From Actinoallomurus soli (GTDB lineage: Bacteria > Actinomycetota > Actinomycetes > Streptosporangiales > Streptosporangiaceae): DNA of 64,000 nt. Shown one piece after another: positions 1 to 8,551 of this stretch. The stretch spans positions 1 through 64,000 of the forward strand of contig NZ_JAMXMV010000021.1 of the NCBI RefSeq assembly GCF_024055715.1. Direction: 5' to 3'. A program made the translations under genes and the position numbers. Within the stretch, counting starts at the first letter, position 1. Each line of letters begins with the position of its first letter. The notes below the pieces were generated by a model. That model searched no databases. It was not told the origin of the DNA and saw nothing but the letters and a program-made list of their open reading frames with translations.

Positions 1-2
1 AA

Positions 3-83
3 CGCTGGATCACCCGCTGGAAAGCAGCCCTGAACGCCTTCGAGATCACCTTCGAAGGCCGCCTGGCCGCCGCCCGCAACTAG
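3..83 (+). CDS. C-terminal end of an IS256-like (mutator) transposase, partial
   Basis: Only the last 26 codons are in the window; the frame is open to the left edge and stops at TAG 81-83. The tail contains RWKAALNAFEITFEGRL, which resembles the C-terminus of IS256/mutator transposases, where a pattern like LNQFAIYFEGRL is common. The family call is inference from this short tail. An apparent element terminus lies directly downstream (100-125), and the neighbouring SDR gene is interrupted there, which supports an insertion sequence. Catalytic DDE residues would lie outside the window. Confidence 0.45.
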   Translation, partial: RWITRWKAALNAFEITFEGRLAAARN

Positions 84-99
84 ACCCCGCAAGATCGAG

Positions 100-125
100 T
101 TACACCGTTAACTGGACAGACCCTC
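100..125. repeat. Putative right terminal end of the IS256-like element
   Basis: The 26 bp at 100-125 lie 16 bp after the transposase stop codon. They supply the last seven codons and the stop of the SDR gene on the opposite strand, where SDR similarity ends abruptly. That is the pattern of an element terminus joined to host sequence at about 123-125. The matching left inverted repeat and target duplication would be outside the window, so the boundary is inferred. Confidence 0.4.
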
Positions 126-675
126 GGGAGTCGGCGTCCCGGCTCATGTCAGTGTCGACGGGGCCGGTGAGGACGGCGTGAACACTAACGCCGTGCTCGG
201 TCAGAAGTGCGCGTAGCGACTGTGTCAGGTTGAACAGGGCCGCTTTGGAAGCCGAGTACGCCGGAATGACCGGGAAGGGGGCGAAGGCGTTCACCGACAG
301 GTTGTTCACGACCGCCCCTCCGGAACGGATCAGCAAGGGCAAGAACGCCTGAGTCACGTCGTAGGTGCCGAAGAGGTTGACGGCGAGGTGCTGTTCGATC
401 ACGCGACGGTCGCTCAGGTCGTCGTAAAGCGCGATGCCGGCGTTGTTGATGAGGACGTCGAGGGACTCGACCGCGTCCACTGCCCGCCGAATCTGTTCCC
501 TGTCCGTCACGCCGAGAGCCAGCGGCGTGACGCGCCCGTCCGGATGTTCCACCGGAGCGCGCGTACCGAGGTACACCCGGCTCGCGTCTCTTCTGAGGGC
601 CTCTTCGACCAGCGCCCGTCCGATACCGCGGTTGCCTCCGGTGATGAGAACTGCCTTGCCAGCGATGACGACCAT
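100..675 (-). pseudogene. SDR oxidoreductase, 3'-truncated by an insertion
   Basis: NAD(P)-dependent short-chain dehydrogenase with a Rossmann TGGNRGIG motif (about residues 12-19), the NNAG motif (about residue 77) and catalytic Ser, YSASK Tyr/Lys (about 137-141). It has 191 residues against the usual 230-250. Similarity ends after GPVDTDMSRDADSR; the last residues GSVQLTV are encoded by the IS terminus. The C-terminal helices and final strand, which form substrate-binding surface, are therefore missing, and the product is probably non-functional or altered. The start ATG at 675 directly precedes the first beta strand. It lies downstream of the ECF sigma gene on the same strand. Confidence 0.7.
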
Positions 676-761
676 GATGACGATGCCCTTTCTTCTGGAT
701 CGAACGCGCGCACCAGCCTTACGCGGAAGGCTCCCGGCCTACACCCGCGTGGGCGCCCGCT

Positions 762-1724
762 TCAGGTCGTGAGCTCGCGTGTGACCTCGAAGGTCGGTAC
801 GAGGTTCGGGTCGATGAATGCGGTGATGCGGCTGACCTGTGCCCCGATCAGGGTCAGGACCTGAATGCCGTACGGCTGATATCGGCCGTCGTCCGTGCGT
901 TCGTGGATGATGACGGCGAGCTGGCCGTTGGCATGGGTGGGGACCATCCGCCACAGCCCGCTGCGCAGGACCCGGCCCCTGAGGAAGCCGACCACCGCCG
1001 GTCGACCGGTGAACCAGGTCGGGATCGGCGGCATCTCCAACTCGACGTCGGCACGCAACAGTTTCACCAGCGCATCCGGATCCGCTCGGGTGAAGGCGTC
1101 GACATAGGCGTCGAGGAGGCCGCGTCGGGTGTCCTCGTCGGGCTCGGCGAGATCGTCCTGGACCGGTCCGGCCTGGGCGAGACGAGCCCGGGCCCGGCGG
1201 AGCGCGCTGTCGACGGCGGCGCTCGTCGTGTCGAGCATCTCGGCGACCTCGTCCGTACGGAACGCCAGCACGTCGCGCAATGTCAGCACGGCGCGCTGCC
1301 GAGCGGGGAGGAGCTGGAGCGCGGCGATGAAGGCGAGCCGTACGCCGGCCCTGCCGGCCACGATCACCGCCGGGTCGGCGATACCGAGCAACGTGTCCGG
1401 CGCCGGCTGAAGCCACGGCACCGACGGCTCACTCCGGGCCAGGGCCACCCTGTGGTCGTCCGATGGCGGGCCCAGTCCTGACGGGAGCGGGCGGCGGGCG
1501 CGCCTCTCGAGGGCCGTCAGGCAGGCCATGGTCGCGATCTTGTAGAGCCACCGCCGTATGGACGAGCGACCCTCGAATCGGCCGAAACCGCGCCACGCGC
1601 GCAGATAGGTCTCCTGCACGAGGTCCTCGGCATCGTGGATCGAGCCCAGGATCCGGTAGCAGTGCGCGAGCAGCTCGGGCCGGAAGGTCGCGGTCAGGGT
1701 GGTGAATTCGGTATCCGACGACAT
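762..1724 (-). CDS. ECF RNA polymerase sigma factor with C-terminal SnoaL-like domain
   Basis: Sigma-70 family ECF factor. Sigma region 2 is at the N-terminus ([20 protein letters not shown], about 18-37 from the chosen start), region 4 follows ([15 protein letters not shown] and the helix-turn-helix [17 protein letters not shown]), and then about 120 residues of SnoaL/NTF2-like fold. This layout fits the ECF41/ECF56 (SigJ or TIGR02960-type) groups, whose tail modulates activity instead of a classical anti-sigma factor. I chose ATG 1724 because a GGGAAGAA ribosome site sits about 7 nt upstream; an in-frame ATG at 1757 is an alternative. It is flanked on the same strand by two SDR genes, possible targets. 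Confidence 0.85.
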   Translation of the reverse strand: MSSDTEFTTLTATFRPELLAHCYRILGSIHDAEDLVQETYLRAWRGFGRFEGRSSIRRWLYKIATMACLTALERRARRPLPSGLGPPSDDHRVALARSEPSVPWLQPAPDTLLGIADPAVIVAGRAGVRLAFIAALQLLPARQRAVLTLRDVLAFRTDEVAEMLDTTSAAVDSALRRARARLAQAGPVQDDLAEPDEDTRRGLLDAYVDAFTRADPDALVKLLRADVELEMPPIPTWFTGRPAVVGFLRGRVLRSGLWRMVPTHANGQLAVIIHERTDDGRYQPYGIQVLTLIGAQVSRITAFIDPNLVPTFEVTRELTT

Positions 1725-1771
1725 CGCAGGTTCTTCCCGGGTCGTGGTGTGGTCCACTGTCGGCGGCCGGC

Positions 1772-2512
1772 TCAGCCGACGGGGCGCAGCCCGGCACCGG
1801 TGATCAGGTAAGCCGGACCCGCGGCGGCATCGCCGGCAAGGTCCACGACGGCCACGGCGACCTGCTCCGGGGTGAGAACCGGCTGCAGGCCACGGGTGAA
1901 TGCGGCCTGGTCGACGCCCTGGCGCACGGCGTAATCCGCGACCGCCTCCGCGCCGAGGCCGGTGGTCGGCGTGAGCTGTGGAAGCAACGCGACGAAGCGG
2001 ACTCCCAGCCCGGACCTGGTGGACTCTTCGCGCGCGTAATCACTGATGTGACGCACGGCCGCCTTGGCGCCGGCATACCCGCCGCTGAGCGGGGAGCCTG
2101 CCACGACCGCGCCGCTGGACATCGTGACGACCGCGCTGCCCGGCGCCAACGGCCCGCGCAGCGCCGCACGGGTCCAGGCGAACGCGTGCCGGGTGTCGGC
2201 GTGCCAGTTACGACTGAAGGTCTCCCAGGTGTGCTCGTGCAGGGGGGCCAGGTGCGGCTTGACGCCCGCGTTGAGGACGAGGAGGTCGGGACGGTGATCG
2301 CGGATCACTTCCCGGGCGAGCGCCTCGTCGGTGGCGTCGGCGACGACGGGAGTGAAGCCCGCACCGAGTCCCTCGCGTACGGCGTCCAGTTCCCGTCGGT
2401 CACGGGCGATGCCGATGACGGGAGTGCCCGCGGTGACGAGCGCGGCGGCGATCGCACGCCCGAAGCCACGGCCGGCACCGGTCACGACGGCCATCTGGAA
2501 GGAATCGGACAT
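1772..2512 (-). CDS. SDR family NAD(P)-dependent oxidoreductase
   Basis: Complete 246-residue short-chain dehydrogenase. It has the cofactor motif [12 protein letters not shown] near residue 8, the LNAGVKP variant of NNAG in the middle, a catalytic Ser in TMSSG and the YAGAK Tyr/Lys pair. The upstream in-frame ATG at 2614 would add 34 residues with no SDR similarity, so ATG 2512 ([14 protein letters not shown]) is preferred, although its ribosome site is weak. Its stop is 47 bp from the start of the ECF sigma gene, so the two are probably co-transcribed. The substrate cannot be told from sequence. Confidence 0.8.
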   Translation of the reverse strand: MSDSFQMAVVTGAGRGFGRAIAAALVTAGTPVIGIARDRRELDAVREGLGAGFTPVVADATDEALAREVIRDHRPDLLVLNAGVKPHLAPLHEHTWETFSRNWHADTRHAFAWTRAALRGPLAPGSAVVTMSSGAVVAGSPLSGGYAGAKAAVRHISDYAREESTRSGLGVRFVALLPQLTPTTGLGAEAVADYAVRQGVDQAAFTRGLQPVLTPEQVAVAVVDLAGDAAAGPAYLITGAGLRPVG

Positions 2513-2600
2513 CAGACGCTCCGAGGGTGGTGAACGAGTCGAGTCGATATCTAGACCAGCCGCCGGAAGGGAATCCGTCGTCGCCGCCCGGGTCCGAGGC

Positions 2601-2614
2601 GTGACGTGAGTCAC
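2601..2614. promoter_or_regulatory. Short dyad upstream of the SDR-sigma pair
   Basis: Inverted repeat GTGAC-gtga-GTCAC with perfect 5-bp arms, about 90 bp upstream of the SDR start at 2512. It may be an operator for the SDR-sigma unit. It is short enough to occur by chance. Confidence 0.2.
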
Positions 2615-2968
2615 AGAAGGTGGGCCGGCTGGGGCGCCGATGACGCCGGGCGGCGGGATCCGTACACGGCCGCTCCACCCGTACCGGCCAGAACTACCGG
2701 CCTACCGCCGCCGCATGGACGCCGATGTCCGCGCCGTCGGGGAGGATGACGACTCGACGGATTCGACGCGGATGCCGCGACCCTTCATCCGGCCCTGGGA
2801 AGGCTCATCACCGGGAAGCCGGAACTGAGCGAATCATCGGGGACGGCCGTGCCGTTGATTTCCACGGTCGGCGTCCAAGGCGCCCATTCCTGGAAATCGC
2901 CCTGACCATCGGCGTCCAGCCGCGGCAGGGTACCGGTTTTGTCGGTGGTGCAAGGAATCATCGGCAGC
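2615..2968. other. Intergenic region without a recognised gene
   Basis: 354 bp between the SDR promoter region and a small plus-strand ORF. A 63-codon minus-strand ORF (2785-2976) contains a stretch like the C-terminal part of thioredoxin-fold proteins (TPTVEING), but there is no Cys pair or full fold. I see no convincing gene, RNA or terminator here. Confidence 0.4.
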
Positions 2969-3277
2969 ATGTGCAAGGACGACCGGTCCGCAGTGAAATG
3001 CCCGAGCTGTCACACATCACTCGTGCTCGCCGCCGCCGGGAACGGCCCCTCGCCGGTACTGGCCCATCGGGATCCGCCGTACCCTCCGCCGGTGCATGAA
3101 GTGCTGGCCCAGTACGCGGGCCGGGCCGTCGATCCGGCAGCCGCCCGCAGCGGTGCCGCCCAGGTTCGCGCCCGCTTGACCGCAGCCCGCAGCGCGGCGG
3201 CCGAGCGCCGCGCCCGACAGGCGGAAGCCCGGCGTGCCGGTCCCGAGGTCCGAGGCGTCCCCCATCGCGCGGCGTGA
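2969..3277 (+). CDS. Small hypothetical protein with a CPSC motif
   Basis: 102-residue ORF starting at ATG 2969 with AAGGA about 12 nt upstream; a TTG at 2939 could extend it. Codon third positions are strongly GC-rich, as in neighbouring genes. Near the N-terminus is CPSCHTS, a possible half zinc ribbon, and an earlier Cys at residue 2. The C-terminal half is rich in Ala and Arg (AARSAAAERRARQAEARRAG) and is predicted to be one helical basic segment. I do not recognise a family; the second Cys pair expected for a zinc ribbon is absent. It could be a spurious ORF. Confidence 0.35.
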   Translation: MCKDDRSAVKCPSCHTSLVLAAAGNGPSPVLAHRDPPYPPPVHEVLAQYAGRAVDPAAARSGAAQVRARLTAARSAAAERRARQAEARRAGPEVRGVPHRAA

Positions 3278-3374
3278 CGATGCCGCGCTGAGAGCGGCGC
3301 CACCGCTGCCGGGCCCGGCGGCCGCCACAGCCGGTTGAGTCCCCGAGCCGCACGCCGACCCCGAGATGGTGGCG

Positions 3375-3650
3375 TCAGCGCCCGGTCGCGCCGTCGATCA
3401 GTTCGCGGAGGATGTCGGCGTGGCCCGCGTGACGGCCGGTCTCCTCGATCATGTGGGTGAGCGCCCAGCGGATGCTGGGCGCGAGGCGTTCCGACCGCGG
3501 TCGAGGAACCGGTGCCTCGAGATCGGCGCACCCGTCGAGCACGTCGTTCGCGCGTTCGACCGTCTCTCGGTAGCGGGCCGACGAAGCGCTCCTTGCCCGC
3601 ACCAAGGAGAGCCGGACCGGCGACCAGAACGAGGCCGACCCGGCCACCGC
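3375..3650 (-). pseudogene. C-terminal remnant of a DinB/DUF664-family protein
   Basis: The last 85-90 codons of a longer open frame read as the C-terminal half of a DinB-like (DUF664) protein: [18 protein letters not shown], then [33 protein letters not shown]. Family members are about 160-180 residues and carry an N-terminal metal-binding His helix, absent here. Upstream the frame runs into the VOC gene on the same strand, so the 5' half was probably lost when the VOC gene came to lie next to it. Product probably non-functional. Confidence 0.6.
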
Positions 3651-3654
3651 GAGA

Positions 3655-4392
3655 TCAGCGGGGGCTGAGGAGGCAGAACTCGTTGCCTTCGGGATCGACG
3701 AGGACCGTCCAGTGGAGGTCGGACTGATCGATGCCCGGGTCGGTGGCGCCCAGGGTGCGCAGGCGGGATTCCTCTGCCGCCGGGTCGTCGCCGGGGTAGG
3801 GGCAGATGTCGAGGTGGACGCGGTTCCACACGGTCTTGGGGCCGGGGGTGCGGATGAACTCCAGGTAGGGGCCGACGGCCGTGGCGGAGCGCATGACCGC
3901 GTGGTCGTCGGTGACCTCGTGCACGGTCCAGTCCATCGCCTCGCCCCAGAAGCGGGCCATGGCGCGCGGGTCGGTGCAGTCGACGACCACGGCGGCGATC
4001 GGGCCGGTGTCCTGGTAGAGGGGCCGGGGGTCCAGGACGCAGAACTCGTTGCCCTCCGGGTCGGCCATGACCGTCCAGGGGACATCGCCCTGGCCCACGT
4101 CGGCGGTGGTCGCGCCGAGCTCCTTGAGACGTGCGACCAGTTCCACCTGGTGGGCGGCCGAGGTGGTGGCCAGGTCGACATGCACGCGGTTCTTGACCGT
4201 CTTGGGCTCCGGGCGGGTGATGAGGTCGATACAGACGGCGGCGGGGTCGGGGTAGGCGAAGCCGACGGGTACGAGGCTGGTGCAGAAGGGGTCCTCGCTG
4301 TCGACGGCCCAGCCGAGCGCCTCCGCCCAGAACCGGCCGAGCGCGGAGGCGTCGTGGGCCTTCATATTGATCTGCACCAGTCTGGTCGCCAT
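3655..4392 (-). CDS. VOC-family protein with two glyoxalase-like domains
   Basis: 245-residue protein made of two tandem vicinal-oxygen-chelate domains. Domain 1 starts [20 protein letters not shown] and ends at [10 protein letters not shown]; domain 2 runs from about residue 125 to [10 protein letters not shown]. Both end in the same DPEGNEFC signature, a typical glyoxalase/bleomycin-resistance repeat. Such proteins bind small metabolites or antibiotics or act as metal-dependent isomerases or dioxygenases; the substrate is unknown. ATG 4392 is chosen because domain 1 begins there; the open frame continues to 4674 without similarity. Confidence 0.8.
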   Translation of the reverse strand: MATRLVQINMKAHDASALGRFWAEALGWAVDSEDPFCTSLVPVGFAYPDPAAVCIDLITRPEPKTVKNRVHVDLATTSAAHQVELVARLKELGATTADVGQGDVPWTVMADPEGNEFCVLDPRPLYQDTGPIAAVVVDCTDPRAMARFWGEAMDWTVHEVTDDHAVMRSATAVGPYLEFIRTPGPKTVWNRVHLDICPYPGDDPAAEESRLRTLGATDPGIDQSDLHWTVLVDPEGNEFCLLSPR

Positions 4393-4579
4393 ACCGAAGA
4401 TCGTAAGGGCTGCCGTCACCCGCGTCAGCGCGGCATTCTCCCGGGGCGTGGACCGTGTCCGACCCCGGAGCGGACGGGCACCCTCACCGGAGGGCGTCAC
4501 CAGGTCGTGGCCGCCGTAGGCCACCCGAACCCGGCTTCGAGACAGGCCCGGGGCGACGTCGGTGAGCATGCCCCCTTTT

Positions 4580-5263
4580 TCAGGTTCGGCGGCGCGTCCG
4601 GCGGCGAGGCTTGGGAGTGGAGTGCTTCTGCGGGGGCTTCTTACGGGCGGGTTGTTGCTGGGGGGTGCGGCCACGGGTGCTGTTGGGGGTGCGGCCGCGG
4701 ACGATGCCGATCAGGTCCTCCATGAGGTCGGTCGTCTCGGCCTCGAGCCAGGCCAGGCCGATCTGGGACCGGGGGGCGTCGGTCACGGTGCGGTAGGTGA
4801 GGTCTTTGCGGTGGTGGAGGCGGGCCAGAGACTGAGGGAGCAGGAGGACTCCGGCCCCCGACGCCACCAGCTCGATCGCCTCCGCCGTGCTCTCGGGACG
4901 GGTGAAGGCGGGCTGCCCGGGGCGGTCGGCCCAGGACAAGACCTCGTCGAGCGGCTCGAACACATCCTCGTCGGCGAGGTCGGCGAGCTCCACCTCCTCG
5001 ACCGCGGCCACCACGTGATCCTTCGGCACCACCACCACGGTCGTCTCCACGTACAGCGGGATCACGTGGAGGGCCTCGCGGTCGACGGGCAGGCGCACGA
5101 ACACCGCGTCCACGCCGCCGTCCCGCAGCAGAGGGAGAGCCTCGGCGCCCGCCATCTGGATCAGCCGAAGCGGCACGTCCCGCACTCGCTCGGCCCACAG
5201 CCCGGCCCATTTCCCGGGCGTCACCCCCGGCGCGTAGGCCACCCGGAACTCACCCTTGGTCAC
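4580..5263 (-). CDS. Stand-alone LysR-type substrate-binding domain protein
   Basis: 227 residues resembling the LysR co-inducer-binding domain (periplasmic-binding-protein type 2 fold) without an N-terminal helix-turn-helix: FRVAYAPGVTPGKW, GVDAVFVRLPVD, VVVVPKDH, ASGAGVLLLPQSLA. The last 40 residues are an Arg/Lys/Pro/Gln-rich tail (ARKKPPQKHSTPKPRRRTRR) that could bind DNA or RNA non-specifically. It is divergent from the DUF5997 gene with 55 bp between starts, a pairing I recall from other actinomycetes. It may sense a ligand and act through another regulator; this is inference. Confidence 0.75.
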   Translation of the reverse strand: MTKGEFRVAYAPGVTPGKWAGLWAERVRDVPLRLIQMAGAEALPLLRDGGVDAVFVRLPVDREALHVIPLYVETTVVVVPKDHVVAAVEEVELADLADEDVFEPLDEVLSWADRPGQPAFTRPESTAEAIELVASGAGVLLLPQSLARLHHRKDLTYRTVTDAPRSQIGLAWLEAETTDLMEDLIGIVRGRTPNSTRGRTPQQQPARKKPPQKHSTPKPRRRTRRRT

Positions 5264-5318
5264 GCGCTCAGCCTAGCCGCGTCCAGAGGGCTCCCTCCCG
5301 CTGGCTACGCTTGATCTC

Positions 5319-5702
5319 ATGAGCACGTCCAAGGCGAAGACCCCGCAGACCATGAAGCCGGCGACCGCGGCCAAGAAGCTGGGGATCCTGCTGTCGGCAG
5401 CGCCCGCCGAATTCCAGGAGGGCGTCATCTCCCGGGACGAGCTGAACGCGCTCCAGGCCGACCCGCCCGCTTGGCTCGCCGAGCTGCGCCGCGTGGGCCC
5501 CCACCCCCGCCAGGTCGTCGCCGCCAGGCTCCGCGTCTCCGCCTCGGGCCTGGCCCGGGCCGGCATCACGGGCCCCCTCACCACCGCCGAGATCGAAGCC
5601 TTGAAGGCCGAAAACCCCGACTGGCTGGAGCGCGAGCAGGCCATCCGAACCAAGGTCCGCCAAGAGGAGCTCCGCCTCAAGCAGCAGCGCGCCAAGGCCT
5701 GA
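5319..5702 (+). CDS. DUF5997 family protein
   Basis: 127-residue soluble protein beginning MSTSKAKTPQTMKPATAAKK, followed by LGILLSAAPAEFQEGVISRD and a mostly helical C-terminus rich in Lys/Glu/Gln. It matches my memory of the actinobacterial DUF5997 family in length and opening motif. Function unknown. It is transcribed divergently from the ligand-binding-domain protein across 55 bp, so the two may share a bidirectional promoter. No signal peptide or membrane segment. Confidence 0.7.
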   Translation: MSTSKAKTPQTMKPATAAKKLGILLSAAPAEFQEGVISRDELNALQADPPAWLAELRRVGPHPRQVVAARLRVSASGLARAGITGPLTTAEIEALKAENPDWLEREQAIRTKVRQEELRLKQQRAKA

Positions 5703-5780
5703 CCCACAGGGACTCTCGGCTGAACGCCCCGACCAGAGCGAACGACGGGCGAACAGTGGCGCCCCAATGCCTCGCCATGC

Positions 5781-6959
5781 TCACGTCTGGAGCAGTTGCC
5801 GCACCCGGGCGGCCTCGCGGGTGAGGTGGTCGCGCTCTTGAACGCTGGTCGCCGCGCGGGATGCCTCGGCGTACAGCGCGGCGGCCCGCTCAAGGTCACC
5901 GGTGCGTTCGAGCAGGTAGGCCCGTACCGCGGCGTAACGGGGCAGGTCGGGACTCACCTCCGCCAGTGCCGCCAGGCCTGCCCGCGGTCCGTCGGCCTCG
6001 CCGACCGCCACCGCGCGGTTGAGCCGTACGACCGGGCTGCCGGTGAGGAGCAGCAACTCGTCGTACCACTCCACGATCTGCACCCAGTCGGTCTCGGAGG
6101 TGCTCGGGGCGTCCGCGTGCAGGGCGGCGATCGCGGCCTGCGCCTGGTATTCGCCCAGCCGGTCCTGGGCCAGCGCCGCCTGCAGGATGGCCACTCCCTC
6201 GGCGATCAGGTGCGTGTCCCAGCGCGATCGGTCCTGCTCGGCGAGCGGTACCAGGCGGCCTCCAGGGCCGGTGCGAGACGCGCGGCGCGCGTGGTGCAGC
6301 AGCATGAGCGCGAGCAGCCCTGCGACCTCGGGCTCGCCGGTCAGGGCGAAGAGCCGGCGGCAGAGGCGGATCGCCTCTGCCGCCGGATCGACGTCTCCGC
6401 CATGCCCCTCGTTGAACACGAGGTAGAGCACGCGCAGCACGGTCACCACGTTCCCGGGCCGGTTGAACCTCACGGACGAGACCGTCCGCTTGGCCCTGCT
6501 GATGCGCTGGGCCATGGTCGCCTCCGGCACGAGGTAGGCCCGCGCGATCTGGCGCGTGGTCAGGCCGCCGACCGCGCGCAGCGTGAGCGCGACGGCCGAG
6601 GCCGGTGTCAGGGACGGGTGCGCGCACAGGAAGTACAGCTGGAGCGTGTCATCCACCGCCTCCCCAGGACCTGGCACGGGCTCGGCCTCGACGCGTACCT
6701 CGCGGTGCCGTCGGGAGGTGTCGGCGCGCGCGGCGTCGAGGAACTTGCGCCAGGCCACGGTGATCAGCCACCCCTTGGGGTCGCCCGGCAGGTCGTCCGG
6801 CCACACGCGTACGGCCTCGACCAGGGCGTCCTGCACGGCGTCCTCAGCCGACGCGAAGTCGGCTCCGCGACGGACGAGGACGCCGATCACCGTGGGGGTG
6901 AGGGTCCGCAGGAGGGACTCGTCCACGGGCGTCAGTCCGTGATGGTCGGGAGCTCGCAC
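5781..6959 (-). CDS. ECF42-type RNA polymerase sigma factor with long C-terminal extension
   Basis: About 392-residue ECF sigma factor. Region 2 is near the N-terminus (FASAEDAVQDALVEAVRVWP), region 4 follows (ALTLRAVGGLTTRQIARAYL, then VPEATMAQRISRAKRTV), and a TPR-like helical extension of about 200 residues follows (LNRAVAVGEADGPRAGLAAL, RTGDLERAAALYAEA; DUF6596). ECF42 factors are known to lie beside DGPF/YCII proteins and to need this extension. The gene overlaps the DGPF gene just upstream by about 28 nt if GTG 6959 is used; the exact start is uncertain (6983 and a GTG just after the DGPF stop are alternatives). Overlap suggests translational coupling. Confidence 0.87.
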   Translation of the reverse strand: MRAPDHHGLTPVDESLLRTLTPTVIGVLVRRGADFASAEDAVQDALVEAVRVWPDDLPGDPKGWLITVAWRKFLDAARADTSRRHREVRVEAEPVPGPGEAVDDTLQLYFLCAHPSLTPASAVALTLRAVGGLTTRQIARAYLVPEATMAQRISRAKRTVSSVRFNRPGNVVTVLRVLYLVFNEGHGGDVDPAAEAIRLCRRLFALTGEPEVAGLLALMLLHHARRASRTGPGGRLVPLAEQDRSRWDTHLIAEGVAILQAALAQDRLGEYQAQAAIAALHADAPSTSETDWVQIVEWYDELLLLTGSPVVRLNRAVAVGEADGPRAGLAALAEVSPDLPRYAAVRAYLLERTGDLERAAALYAEASRAATSVQERDHLTREAARVRQLLQT

Positions 6960-7339
6960 ATGAACGGGCGCACCTCCAGCCACTCGTGGATCGGCTTCCC
7001 GCCCGCGCCCGGAGCCGCCGACAGCTCGCCTGCCAGCTCGAGCGCCCGCTCATAGCCGTCGACATCGATCACCAGCCAGCCGGCGATCAGGTCCTTGGTC
7101 TCCGCGAAGGGGCCGTCGGTGACCGGCGGCCGCCCCTCGCCGTCGTAGCGGACGAACGTGCCCTCCGGGGAGAGCGACTGGGTGTCGACGAACTCGCCGG
7201 TGCTCTCCAGCCGGGCGATGAAGTCCCGCATGTACTGCACGTGGGCCGAGACCTCCTCCGGCGTCCACTGGTCCATCGGCACGTCGGTGACCGGTGCGGG
7301 GCCGCCTCGGTAGTGCTTGAGCAGCAGGTACTTGGCCAT
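6932..7339 (-). CDS. DGPF/YCII-related domain protein
   Basis: 135-residue YCII-fold protein with the diagnostic DGPFAETKDLIAGW motif and the opening MAKYLLLKHYRGG. Two adjacent ATGs (7342, 7339) are possible; 7339 has the better spacing to GGAG. It is the first gene of the pair with the ECF42 sigma factor. ECF42 systems lack an anti-sigma factor, and the DGPF proteins are both the conserved neighbour and a target of the sigma factor in studied actinobacteria. Their biochemical role is unknown. Confidence 0.85.
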   Translation of the reverse strand: MAKYLLLKHYRGGPAPVTDVPMDQWTPEEVSAHVQYMRDFIARLESTGEFVDTQSLSPEGTFVRYDGEGRPPVTDGPFAETKDLIAGWLVIDVDGYERALELAGELSAAPGAGGKPIHEWLEVRPFMCELPTITD

Positions 7340-7370
7340 CATGTTCTCCTCGGTACGGTCGGGACCGTGT

Positions 7371-7868
7371 TCAGGCGCGCTCACGCTCGGCCCGCTGCCG
7401 GACCAGCTCCTCGACCGCGCTCGGCAGGGTCGTCTCGAAGTCGATCAGCTTCGCCCACGTCGGGGTCACCACGATCCGGACCATGCCGTCGTAGAGCGAG
7501 CGGACCTCGGCCTCCCACTCGACCCGCTGCTCGGGCGTCATCGCGTACGAGCCGTTGATCTGGAGGTACTCGTCCGGGATGCCGTCGACGACGTCCAGCT
7601 CGGCCCGGCCGCGGATCAGCAGGATCTTGGGCGGGTGCACCTCGGTGTCGATCGTCAGGGCGACCATCGGATTCTCGCGCAGAGCCGGGAGCTTGGGGGC
7701 ATTCTTCGTGGTGCACATGACGATCTGCGAACCGTTCCAGGTGAACGCGATCGGAACGTTACGGGGCGTGCCGTCCTTGGCGACGTACGCCAGCCGGGTC
7801 ACGTCCCGTGCCAACAGCTCTCGGCTGATCGGCCGGTCCAGAATCTCGGTGATCTCATTCGCTCGCAT
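7371..7868 (-). CDS. Pyridoxamine 5'-phosphate oxidase-fold protein
   Basis: 165 residues with the split beta-barrel PPOX fold: LAYVAKDGTPRNVPIAFTWN, MCTTKNAPKLPALRENP, VALTIDTEVHPPKILLIRG. Such small PPOX-like proteins bind FMN, F420 or heme; the cofactor here is not determined. ATG 7868 is chosen because the fold begins MRANEITEILDRPISRELLA; the much longer open frame upstream shows no similarity. It ends 32 bp upstream of the DGPF gene on the same strand, so it may belong to that unit. The 207-bp gap to the divergent MmcQ gene probably holds both promoters. Confidence 0.8.
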   Translation of the reverse strand: MRANEITEILDRPISRELLARDVTRLAYVAKDGTPRNVPIAFTWNGSQIVMCTTKNAPKLPALRENPMVALTIDTEVHPPKILLIRGRAELDVVDGIPDEYLQINGSYAMTPEQRVEWEAEVRSLYDGMVRIVVTPTWAKLIDFETTLPSAVEELVRQRAERERA

Positions 7869-8075
7869 GGCCGTCCCTCTGAAGTCGTCGTCGTGGTCCG
7901 CCCCGGGGACGGAGCCGTCGGAGCGTTCTCGACATCCGCCGGCCCCCGACTTCGCAGATTTCTTCCGGCCGCCACCGCCATGGCGGGCGCCAGGTCCCCC
8001 CGACTCGCCCCCGTTCGCGGTACCCGGCCCGATAGCCTGCCCATGTGCAGAAGACGGTGATCGGAAGCGGCCACG

Positions 8076-8414
8076 ATGGCTGACGACGATGACGTCCGCC
8101 GGTTGGCGCTCGCGCTGCCTGACGTGGTCGAGATCGACAGCGACGGCTTCGATTTCCGGGTCGCGGGCAAAGGGTTCGTCTGGTCCTACCCCGAGCGCAG
8201 ACCGGGGAAGCCGCGTGTCATCCGGACCGACATCGCCGTACTGTACGTCGGCGACGAGGCGGAGAAGCAGGCGTTGCTGCTCGGCGAGCCGGAACGCTTC
8301 TTCACCACGCCCGCCTACGACGGGATGCCTCTGGTCATGCTGTGGCTGGAAAAGGTGGACCTCGACCGTCTGGAAGAACTCGTCACCGACGCCTGGCGCA
8401 TGCGGGCCACGTAG
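8076..8414 (+). CDS. MmcQ/YjbR family protein
   Basis: 112 residues matching the MmcQ/YjbR family (double-wing DNA-binding-like fold): DVRRLALALPDVVEIDSDGF at the N-terminus, FRVAGKGFVWSYPERRPGK in the middle, and FFTTPAYDGMPLVMLWLEKV near the end. Family length is about 110-120, so it looks complete. The exact function is not established. ATG 8076 starts the similarity. Single gene, followed by an aldo/keto reductase on the same strand after 137 bp. Confidence 0.8.
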   Translation: MADDDDVRRLALALPDVVEIDSDGFDFRVAGKGFVWSYPERRPGKPRVIRTDIAVLYVGDEAEKQALLLGEPERFFTTPAYDGMPLVMLWLEKVDLDRLEELVTDAWRMRAT

Positions 8415-8551
8415 GCGGCGAAGCCGGCGGGCGTGCCACCGACATCGCCGGCTCGGCCCCTCGCCAGGCCGAAAACCGGTTGGATACGCGGGTCCGGCGC
8501 CGCGACACTCGGTGCGTCGCACGTGGACGCCGTACGGAGGAGACCGACCGG

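Noticed and set aside
2785-2976. 63-codon ORF containing TTDKTGTL, similar to the P-type ATPase phosphorylation motif
   Set aside because: No other P-type ATPase sequence around it; chance match. The TPTVEING part is also too little for a thioredoxin-fold call.
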